A program made the position numbers and the translations under genes. From Kitagawia praeruptora (Eukaryota > Streptophyta > Magnoliopsida > Apiales > Apiaceae): DNA of 64,000 bases. Of this stretch, positions 56,202 through 64,000 are shown piece by piece. The stretch spans positions 67,210,001 to 67,274,000 of the forward strand of contig CM075352.1 of NCBI GenBank assembly GCA_037693485.1, given 5' to 3'. The notes beneath the pieces were generated by a model. That model was not told the DNA's origin, made no database searches, and saw nothing but the letters and a program-made list of their open reading frames with translations. Numbering within the stretch: the first letter of the stretch is position 1; every line of letters starts with the position of its first letter.

Positions 56202-56245
56202 GTGGGTAAAAAGGGCGGTGTTGAGCGCCTGTAGGCATTTTGGAC

Positions 56246-56453
56246 AAATGAATTTATTTGGTGAGTAGTTTGGTTTTTCACCCACTAAAATTCTCACTAA
56301 AAAAAGAGATTTATTTAAAAACAAATAAAAATAAGTGATTATAATAAAAAGGTGCTTATCATCAACCGTTTTGATTTATGACAATCCTAAACGAAATAAT
56401 AATGAAGATTAGGAATTTTTGGGAGAAGAAGAGGGGAGCCACTATTATATATA
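56246..56453. other. Short intergenic stretch
   Basis: AT-rich, no frame or repeat that I recognise. Confidence 0.5.
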
Positions 56454-56478
56454 CTAGCTTATAACTCGTGCAAAGCAC

Positions 56479-56928
56479 GGGTTACTTTTAATATTTTATT
56501 ATTTATTTATAATATAATATAATATTATAAATATTGATTTTAATATGTTATTGAAAGAATTCAAACCTTACATATTTGTATATAATAATTTTTAGTATTA
56601 AATATAAATTAATATGTTGTTGGTGGGAATCGAACCTTGGACCTTCTGCATATAACAAATTTTAGTATTTTAGTATTGTTAAATCTAACGGTCATGATCA
56701 CGGGTTACTTTTAATATTTTATAATTTATAATATAATATAATATAATATAATATTATAAATATTGATTTTAATATGTTATTGAAAGAATTCAAACCTTAA
56801 ATATTTGTATATAATAATTTTTAGTATTAAATATAAATTAATATGTTGTTGGTGGGAATCGAACCTTGGACCTTCTGCATATAACAACTTTTAGTATTTT
56901 AGTATTGTTAAATCTAACGGTCATGATC
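56479..56928. repeat. Tandem duplication, ~220-bp unit, inside the Helitron
   Basis: Two copies starting CGGGTTACTTTTAATATTTTA and ending CTAACGGTCATGATC. The second has a longer TATAA run. Each copy contains GGTGGGAATCGAACCTTGGA, whose inverse resembles a tRNA T-arm/3' end (GGTTCGATTCCCACC). No complete tRNA can be folded. Confidence 0.88.
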
Positions 56929-56992
56929 TATTTGAGTTGCTGATCTAACGGTGATAAGTGAGGGATAATCAAAATGGGGATAACCAAAAATA

Positions 56993-56997
56993 GGGGG
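56993..56997. repeat. Target site duplication GGGGG of the nested LTR element, left
   Basis: Matches 59470-59474. Confidence 0.75.
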
Positions 56998-57512
56998 TGT
57001 TGTTGGAGGAATTTCGTAACAACACGAAATCGGAGGTTTGCTGAAATAGTAGAGCGAATTGATATGAATATGTGGCTGTTTTAGAGATTAGAGGGATTAG
57101 GGTTTATGAAAAAAGAGGGGGCTGGACTTGGCAGGTGTCTCGATTTGTCTCGTGTATCAGATCCCATATTGTACCAAGATGCCTGCGTACCTATATGTTT
57201 ATATAGGATCAAGCCCCACGCAGTTCTGTGAATTAATTGGGCTTATCCCGAGAGACTTAAGGGATAAGTTACGTTAATGTGGGTAATGATTGATTTTATC
57301 TGATTTTATCTTATCGTTGTGATATCTTCCTGATTTGAAGAATATCGTTTGGAGATAATTTCCCGTTAATGATTGATTGAGATTGATTCTTTCCTCATTT
57401 CAGAGAGAGGATAAAACTTAGGCGTTAAGTTATAATTATTAATCTGAATTAATAATTAATGAATATTAGAAATTTGAGAGATTATTAGACATGCCAAAAT
57501 TATGGCATAACA
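56998..57512 (-). repeat. 3' LTR of the young element
   Basis: 515 bp. The minus strand starts TGTTATGCCATAATTTTGG and ends CCTCCAACAACA. Confidence 0.92.
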
Positions 57513-58954
57513 ACTAGCCCCCAGTTCTTCATTGGAGCTTGATGCAGTGGAGAACTAAGAATTCTTCAAGCTTCCAAATTTCTTCGATCGCTGAAAAAAC
57601 TGAAAATAGATGATTAGAAAAACACTTCGAGCACCACTGTGCTCGTATGCGGATGCAAGAGTGATAGCATGCGATGACCAGTGTAAGATATATATTTGCC
57701 AAGGTTTCAAATGTGCGAGCATATATAATATTTTGAAATCCTTTGCGATCCTTGTTGTCTAGTTAGGACCTTGGCGCTTGTATATATCCCGAGTAGGCAT
57801 ACATGCTTTTCAAGTGTCTGATGCAACCACATAAGGATGTGTCTGGCGAGGTCTTTACTAAGAGCTATAGATGTAATTCTGGCGAACTTTTTGGTGAACT
57901 TTGCACGCGCGCTGGCTGTGCATGTCTGAAAGATATTTTTGCATAGGGATGCCTTCCCACCCATGCGACCTTGAGCTCAAGATCTGGTCATGGGCCTTCA
58001 ATAAAAATCCAGAGGGTGCTGCACTTTACTCATCATGTAACATTGCGGAATTTATAACTTGTCCGGGCTACCCTACTTGATAATTTAGTTCGCAAGTTTG
58101 AAAGTATTTTTGACATATATGTACTATCACGACAATATATGAAAAATATTTTACAAATCCATATGCAATAATAAATATGCTCTTTTAAGAGTGTCGCGAT
58201 ATTTATTTTCTTCAAAAATAATGCTCCTTTTTGTAGAAAATCTTTTACAAATAATGCGTCTCGCATATGTATTTTTTTCGTTTAAAGCATGCAGCTCGTA
58301 CGAGATTGTAAAAAATCCGCAATCAATCAGCATAATATCCGCAATTCATCAACATATATAAATATCTTGTACGATATTTTCCAAATCGCAATAATTTTAC
58401 AAGCATAAAAATATCTATTGCTCGCACGAATTTTTTGAATAATAAATATTTTTTCTGAAAAATATTAAAAAACAAAACTATGCATGCATGGCATAATAAT
58501 ATCAAATTTCCGAAAAATTAAGATAAGTATGAAAGCTTATCTTTAATTTTCGCGATGCCGCCTGGTTAATGCAATTCCAAGCGCTTCAATTTTTTTTTCC
58601 TGCCACCAGGCTTCTTTACTGTATGCTGCTGCTTTCGTTGCCTTTTCTTTCTTCATCTTTTTTCTTTTTCCGTTGCTTATTCCTGCTCACCAATTTGTAA
58701 TCTCTTGCCTATTGTTGCTTTTTTGTTGAAGGCACGTGTTTCTCCTGTTATTTATGCGCGTTCATCATCTTTTTTTTTCTTTTTTTATTACTCCTCCACC
58801 GCTGCTTTGACCTGCGCCCCTGGCCTTTGTTTCGTTTATTTTTTTAACCCGACCATCAAGATTGAGCCCGTTTGATTGATAAAAATCCAAAATCCTGTTT
58901 AGTATTCGTTTGTCCTCCACAAACGAAAAATTATGCCCTCCTTCTAGCGCCAAA
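57513..58954 (-). other. Non-coding interior of the young element
   Basis: 1442 bp without supported coding frames. It is AT-rich in 58080-58560 and pyrimidine-rich in 58570-58800. The primer site is at 58935-58952. Small frames here (up to 85 codons) lack any retroelement motif. Confidence 0.75.
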
Positions 58955-59469
58955 TGTTGTTGGAGGAATTTCGTAACAACACGAAATCGGAGGTTTGCTG
59001 AAATAGTAGAGCGAATTGATATGAATATGTGGCTGTTTTAGAGATTAGAGGGATTAGGGTTTATGAAAAAAGAGGGGGCTGGACTTGGCAGGTGTCTCGA
59101 TTTGTCTCGTGTATCGGATCCCATATTGTACCAAGATGCCTGCGTACCTATATGTTTATATAGGATCAAGCCCCACGCAGTTCTGTGAATTAATTGGGCT
59201 TATCCCGAGAGACTTAAGGGATAAGTTACGTTAATGTGGGTAATGATTGATTTTATCTGATTTTATCTTATCGTTGTGATATCTTCCTGATTTGAAGAAT
59301 ATCGTTTGGAGATAATTTCCCGTTAATGATTGATTGAGATTGATTCTTTCCTCATTTCAGAGAGAGGATAAAACTTAGGCGTTAAGTTATAATTATTAAT
59401 CTGAATTAATAATTAATGAATATTAGAAATTTGAGAGATTATTAGACATGCCAAAATTATGGCATAACA
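58955..59469 (-). repeat. 5' LTR of the young element
   Basis: 515 bp, one visible difference from 56998-57512. Confidence 0.92.
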
Positions 59470-59518
59470 GGGGGTAACCAACTATAAATTATACCCCTTT
59501 TGCTTATTATAGTATAGA

Positions 59519-60426
59519 TAGATAGATAGTATAGATATATGAATAAATTGTAACGAAATGTAATGCTCGAAGGAAGGAGTTTCGTTCGTTCAAAAATTTT
59601 TACCATCTAATTGAACGGCTTGTAGAGATGTTTTCAAATTTCATACCATATAAATTAAGCATGAATTCATAATTTAGAATATATCTGAATAAAATATGTT
59701 CATTTATATCTATGTTCATAATCTTCACCAAATGTCAAGATATGGGCCTCAAGTAAAAAATCTGAAAGAGTGGATCACATTGATTATACTGACATGGATC
59801 AAATGACGGCCACTACAAAAATATCCAAATTACAAAAACACAGCAAGATATTGTGTTTCAGTCTGGGGACATAGAGGTTGTTGTAATGGAACCATCTTAG
59901 AATAATTGGACTGTTTGAGAGTGTTTATTTTTCTTTTATATACAAAATACAAATTTATTAGTGAAAATAAGTTTCAGATATACAAAACAAACAATTACAA
60001 GTGAAGATTAATAGAATAGAATTAATATGTTAGTTATTAAGGTTACGAAATATTAATTTAAAAAAAAAAGGTTGCGAAATATTGTTAGGTTGAAACTTGC
60101 ATGAGATGTAGACAATTTTTGTTGATACTCTGTAATATTTTAATGAGTGACAAATTTATTGTGGATCTATAAATAATTTTGATGTTATAAATATACCGGA
60201 GGAAGCATATGATCAATCAATTATGTTTGCAATGATTTTACAATAATCGATATTTTTTATGTCAGAATAATATGAACATGTTATTAATTGGCTAATAAAT
60301 TAATTAGTAAAAGAGAAAAATTATTGAGTATACACTTCAATCTTCATAGTATAAAATTGCCAAATTCAATTGTATCAATAGTGTCTGTGAAACATGTATC
60401 AACAGAACGTGCTTAACTATTGATTC
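59519..60426. other. AT-rich intergenic DNA
   Basis: A short GATA run (59516-59530) and otherwise no recognisable gene or repeat. The last 8 bases (ATTGATTC, 60419-60426) are the left target duplication of the hAT MITE. Confidence 0.55.
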
Positions 60427-60966
60427 TAGAGCCGGCAATTTGGTACACGACACGAAACCACGACACGAAAATTACGGATTTGGGTTGATCTTTGCGGTAT
60501 ATGAACACGAAAGTACACGAACACGAAATTATACGGATGAATTTAGTGTCGGTTTTGGGTTTACCCTTGGGTATACGACACGAAACGAAAATACAAGAAG
60601 TAAATAAATATTTAAATAATTTTATTAAAATTATATAAATACATTTTTTAAAATAATATTATATATATAATTTTTACATAAAATAAATACAAAATAGTTT
60701 CACGTTTTAGTTTTACAAGATTTGAGCACACTTGATTCTTTATGACATAGTGACTTAAGACTCGACTAGTAAAAATTTAATATTTAAATTTTTTATTTTT
60801 ATTCAAATATTACACGAAACACGACACGAAATGTACACGAAATAAAAGTACACGAACACGAAACGAAACGAATCCTTAATAGATCGGTTTTGGATTTGAC
60901 ATTACGTACACGAAACACGAAAGTACAAGACACGAAAGTACACGAAACAACGAATTGCCAGGTCTA
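60427..60966. mobile_element. hAT-type MITE
   Basis: 540 bp. The left end TAGAGCCGGCAATTTGG and right end GAATTGCCAGGTCTA are inverted termini. It is bracketed by an exact 8-bp duplication ATTGATTC (60419-60426 and 60967-60974), the hAT hallmark. The interior is built of ACACGAAA/CACGACACGAA repeats in both halves around an AT-rich centre. No coding capacity. Confidence 0.9.
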
Positions 60967-60974
60967 ATTGATTC

Positions 60975-61296
60975 TATTTCCTTTTAAAACTACTCCCTTC
61001 GACTTTTAAAATTAAATTTATCAGTTTTAACCAATAAATTAAATATATTATATAATAATATCTATTTTTTTTAAAAAACATCATAGTAAAATTTGAATAC
61101 TCTATTTTATGAATCGATTTAAAATTTTGTAAAATCATAAATAATTTTTTGAAAATTATTAGTCAAAGTTAAAAAAGTTTAACTTCTAAAAATTAAATTA
61201 GACAATATTTATGAGACTGAGGAAATAATTAATTAACCAATAACCCGGTAACGACCATTGTGCTAATTATAGTTAACCCTCCGACTTTAGTAAAAA
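60975..61296. other. AT-rich intergenic DNA
   Basis: No gene, RNA or repeat recognised. Confidence 0.5.
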
Positions 61297-62721
61297 CTAG
61301 CTCTTTAGCTCGTGCAGTGCACCGGAATGGTCTAGATATAACTAAAATATTGGTTTATTCGGAATTGTTTTGTATATTTGCATATTAAAATAGTAATTTA
61401 TGAGTTACGCGACAAGTAAATTTAGTACAAATTTGTATTACACTTATATACACGAAAGTTCTTTTTATTTATTTATTTATTTATTATCTTTTATTCTTTT
61501 GAACATATTTGTGCCAAACAAATATAATACTTAAAATATGTTAAAGATTATTAATAGTTTGATTTATTAGAGGTATAAATAACTATAATGAACATACATG
61601 CTTAATATATAAATTTTATTCAAATAATAATATTTTTTGACAACATTTAATTCATAAAAATTTACAATAAATATAAATATTAGTATAATGATATATGGTA
61701 TATGTTAGCGTATATGATCATATATTATCATATATTTATATAAATCTATGCATACGTGTATGTATGTATGTAAGTATGTCTATACGAGTATGCAACCAAA
61801 AAATTAAAATCATTTTAGTGAAATATCATCATATATTCACATAAATGTATGCATGCATGCATGCATGTATGTATGTATGTGTGTATATATGTATGTATGT
61901 ATAAGTATACATATTAATTTTGTAGCATTTAATATTATGTAGTAAATATATTGATGTATATATGTGTATATATGTGTGTGTATGTATGTATGTATGTACG
62001 TACGTACGTAAGTAGGTATGTATGTATGTAAAACTATGGATATTAAGTTTGTAGCTTTTAATAATATGTATTAAATACATATTGATGTTAAAAGATCAAA
62101 ATAACATTGCAAAGATATAATAGAATAGAGGGAAAAATGGTCCAAAAGAATTAAATTGCTCAGGGAAACCCCCTGTAGGTGTATTAGATATATAATAGTA
62201 TAATGACATATGGTATATGTTAGCGTATGTAATCATGTATTATCATATATTTATATAAATCTATGCATAATTGTATGTATGTATGTATGTATGTACGTAT
62301 GTCTGTACGAGTATGCAACCAAAAAATTAAAATCGTTTTAATGAAATATCATCATATATTCACATAATTATATGCATGTTACGATGTGTGTATGTGTGTA
62401 TATATGTATGTATGTATAAGTATACATATTAAATTTGTAACATTTAATAATATATAATAAATATATTGATGTATGTATGGTGTTTGTATGTATGCATGCA
62501 TGTATGTTTGTTTGTTGGTACGTACGTATGTATGTATGCATGTGTGTATGTATAACTATGGATATTAATTTTGTAGCATTTAATAGAATGTATTAAATAT
62601 ATATTGATGTTAAAAGACCAAAATAACCTTGTAAAAATATAGTAGAGAAGAGGGTAAAATGGTCCAAAAGAATTAAATTGCTCAGGGAAACCCCCTGTTG
62701 GTGTATTAGATATATAATAGA
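61297..62721 (-). mobile_element. Non-autonomous Helitron with tandemly duplicated interior
   Basis: Minus-strand 5' end TCTATTATATATCTAATACAC at 62721 inward, followed by AACAGGGGGTTTCCCTGAG. The 3' end has GTGCACTGCAC and then CTAG at 61300-61297. The A/T flanks fit Helitron insertion. The interior is two ~515-bp copies (61681-62195 and 62196-62716). Each ends with the Helitron 5'-terminal sequence, so an internal duplicate of the terminus lies at about 62160-62200. No Rep/helicase. Confidence 0.75.
61840..62035. repeat. TATG/GTAC microsatellites
   Basis: Runs of ATGCATGC, TATGTATG and TACGTACG in the first Helitron repeat unit. Equivalent but diverged runs lie at 62270-62305, 62380-62420 and 62470-62555. 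Confidence 0.88.
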
Positions 62722-63425
62722 TAGATGATAATAACCATGCAGTTGATTATCCTTATAGTTTTTTTTTATAGAAGTACTTAAGTAATCATTAAGATATGAT
62801 GAATAGGAGTACTTAACTATAGAATATTTAATCGGTAATTACCGTTGTTAGTCTCTATACATAGATGATATTTCATTAGCCATGGAATAGAATATATGAA
62901 TTAAGTTTCGATTTAATTTATCATTAATTGGTATAAAATTAATGCGATTTATCCCGTCAGATTAGATTCGTCCAATTGAAAACATTGTACTCTGAGGGGA
63001 AAAAGACATTTGGACCTTTACTAGCAAAATTAAAAAATTGTGAATATTTACTCGTATATTAAACCTCCTCAATCAAACATACCACATGGTATGTTTGATA
63101 TTGAACTCACCGTATTAAACGGGCATGATTCAAATCCACCAAAATCTTCAAAGATCAATGGCATTGAGGTCTTCCTTGCCCCATACATAGGATAATAGAT
63201 ATGGATACATATATGCTTGTGTAGTTGTGTGTATTTATAGTAGTGTTATATGTACATCTTTAAAAATTGTCGGCCTTTAACAGTGTTTTAGATGGTGCAT
63301 AGTTCCCCACATTTGTAACTCATTTCATCGACCATTATAAATTGTTAAACCTGGCATTGTTTAGTATACTACTATCGTTCTATCTTATGCTATTTCCAAC
63401 CTTTTATATATGAAAACATACATAC
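62722..63425. other. Intergenic DNA upstream of the terminal LTR element
   Basis: AT-rich, no supported gene. Confidence 0.5.
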
Positions 63426-63868
63426 TGTTAGGGGACTCGAATATTATAAGCATTTGGGGTCCAATCCAATAAGCCTTTGGGCTCATTACTTTTGGAACTA
63501 TATGAATGGATCAAGCCCATTCGAACAGCCCAGCTGAAATCGCTAAAGAAACAGTCGACCGTTGTTAGTGTAACGCCTTAACATTCATTGCCCTCTATAA
63601 CTGATAATCAGGAGAATCAACAACGGTATACTCCTGGACACAATATAAATAGACTCAATTGTCAGGTGATAAAGACAATCACACACACTCTGAAATACAT
63701 TAGTTTACATAGGCTTTAAATTTACGTTTCCACTACTGTTTACTGATTCTCACACCGGAGGTGAATCGGGGGTAATTCCCTCGCATTCTTCTCTTTGCAG
63801 GAGCTACCGAAACCTGTTATTGGCATACCGAAGCTTGGTGTGACCGAGGCGTATTTTGAGTCCTGACA
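63426..63868 (+). repeat. 5' LTR of the Tat-type element
   Basis: 443 bp, TG...CA. Its TATA box is TATAAATA at 63644-63651. The partner LTR is outside the window, so the left boundary rests on the TG and general structure. Confidence 0.75.
63644..63651 (+). promoter_or_regulatory. LTR TATA box
   Basis: TATAAATA within ACACAATATAAATAGACTC, about 220 bp before the LTR end. It would drive the element's plus-strand transcript. Confidence 0.65.
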
Positions 63869-63870
63869 TT

Positions 63871-63889
63871 TGGCGCCGTCTGTGAGAAC
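63871..63889 (+). other. Primer binding site of the Tat-type element
   Basis: TGGCGCCGTCTGTGAGAAC, two bases after the LTR end. Confidence 0.82.
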
Positions 63890-63911
63890 GTATAAGCTTC
63901 TTTTGTGAACC

Positions 63912-64000
63912 ATGTTACCAGAGGAGTCCGAAAATCTCAATACAGAAACTCCAAACTCCGAAGAAATAAGGCAACAAAAGGAGAAAGGAAAAGCCACTGA
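63912..64000 (+). CDS. Gag start of the Tat-type element, cut by window end
   Basis: 29 codons from the first ATG after the primer site (MLPEESENLNTETPNSEEIR...). They are open to the window end, hydrophilic and glutamate-rich as in many Gypsy gag N-termini. Identity is inferred from position only. Confidence 0.5.
   Translation, partial: MLPEESENLNTETPNSEEIRQQKEKGKAT

Larger units (their letters stand above)
55500..56245. mobile_element. Non-autonomous TIR element with internal hairpins
   Basis: Inverted 18-bp cores CGCCCTTTTTATCCACGG (55530-55547) and CCGTGGGTAAAAAGGGCG (56200-56217) match with one mismatch. The similarity extends outward more weakly (TGCCCGAAAT against TGTCCAAAAT) to about 55500 and 56245. 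Inside each end lie hairpins with ACGCAT/ATGCGT arms. The 200-residue minus-strand frame across it has no protein-like features. The superfamily is unknown; Mutator-like is possible. Confidence 0.6.
56998..59469 (-). mobile_element. Very young non-autonomous LTR retrotransposon
   Basis: LTRs 56998-57512 and 58955-59469 (515 bp each, TG...CA) differ at a single site that I can find (CGTGTATCAGATCC versus CGTGTATCGGATCC). The interior (57513-58954) has no gag or pol. The minus-strand primer site is TGGCGCTAGAAGGAGGGC (58952-58935) and the purine tract AACTGGGGGCTAGT precedes the 3' LTR. TSD GGGGG. It must have been moved by proteins supplied elsewhere, very recently. Confidence 0.92.
56454..59518 (-). 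mobile_element. Non-autonomous Helitron (minus strand) carrying an LTR-element insertion
   Basis: The minus-strand 5' end reads TCTATACTATAATAAGC at 59518 inward. The 3' end is the hairpin CCCGTGCTTTGCACGAG, then TTATAAG and CTAG at 56457-56454. Flanking bases are A before TC and T after CTAG, as expected for Helitrons. Without the nested LTR element it is about 590 bp and has no Rep/helicase gene. Most of it is a tandem duplication (56479-56699 and 56700-56928). Confidence 0.78.
63426..64000 (+). mobile_element. Tat-type Gypsy LTR retrotransposon, 5' end only
   Basis: LTR at 63426-63868 (TGTTAGGGGACTCG to GAGTCCTGACA, 443 bp), then primer site and gag start. The rest lies beyond the window. 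The primer site TGGCGCCGTCTGTGAGAAC is the kind used by Tat-lineage elements (tRNA-Arg type in Ogre; established knowledge). The clade call rests on this site alone. Confidence 0.8.

Noticed and set aside
55645..56247. 200-codon minus-strand frame across the hairpin-rich TIR element
   Set aside because: It runs through both hairpin clusters and a TIR. Composition is erratic, no motif is seen, and competing frames overlap it.
56460..56930. A tRNA gene from the GGTTCGATTCC motif
   Set aside because: Only the T-arm/3' part is present; no D-arm, anticodon arm or acceptor stem can be paired.
61829..62080. 83-codon frame of Tyr/Ile/His/Thr repeats
   Set aside because: Translation of the TATG/GTAC microsatellites.
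1..64000. CRISPR arrays, bacterial operons or toxin-antitoxin genes
   Set aside because: All regular repeats found are LTRs, minisatellites, microsatellites or Helitron duplications. The window is plant nuclear DNA.

Overview
This is plant nuclear DNA from a eudicot. It is AT-rich and gene-poor, with one intact intronless nucleoporin gene, the orphaned last exons of a second host gene, and most of the rest made of nested transposable elements. I did not identify the species. Nothing bacterial, organellar or CRISPR-like is present.

Layout. 1-12060: a non-coding TIR-type element split by a complete but inactivated Athila-like Gypsy retrotransposon (439-11201, minus strand). 12062-14317: a fold-back MITE, a (TA)n run and a second copy of the same TIR family. 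14332-18222: a 5'-truncated L1-type LINE with a 14-bp target duplication. 18237-21065: NUP50-like gene with leader and 3' flank. 21066-52755: a 31-kb nest of Athila-like LTR and gag fragments with several inverted junctions. It contains, in order, a tail-to-tail pair of endogenous pararetrovirus (Caulimoviridae, petuvirus/florendovirus-like) genomes (about 22660-37361), a 1.8-kb deleted Gypsy element (37951-39772), a gag-protease-only Athila-like element (41346-46916), a hAT fragment (46917-48259) and an inverted gag element with its LTR (48260-52755). 53041-54336: four terminal exons of an unrecognised host gene. 55500-62721: a hairpin-rich TIR element, a Helitron carrying a very young non-autonomous LTR element, a hAT MITE and a second Helitron. 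63426-64000: the 5' LTR, primer site and first gag codons of a Tat-type Gypsy element cut by the window edge.

The most striking object is the pararetrovirus pair. Each copy has a 5922-nt polyprotein frame (movement protein, coat protein, zinc knuckle, protease, RT, RNase H and an unassigned C-terminal region of about 290 residues). Each frame is broken only by in-frame stops, at codon 636 in copy 1 and at codons 156, 246 and 838 in copy 2. The viral intergenic region is present as LTR-like repeats (QTRs) bounded by a polypurine tract and a tRNA-Met primer site. The two inner QTRs face each other across a palindromic filler, so their promoters converge and the locus could make long double-stranded RNA. 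Small diagnostic differences suggest two related viral genomes joined tail to tail, not one copy duplicated.

All functional statements are by motif recognition and by-eye alignment. Boundaries of LTR fragments within 21066-52755 are approximate.
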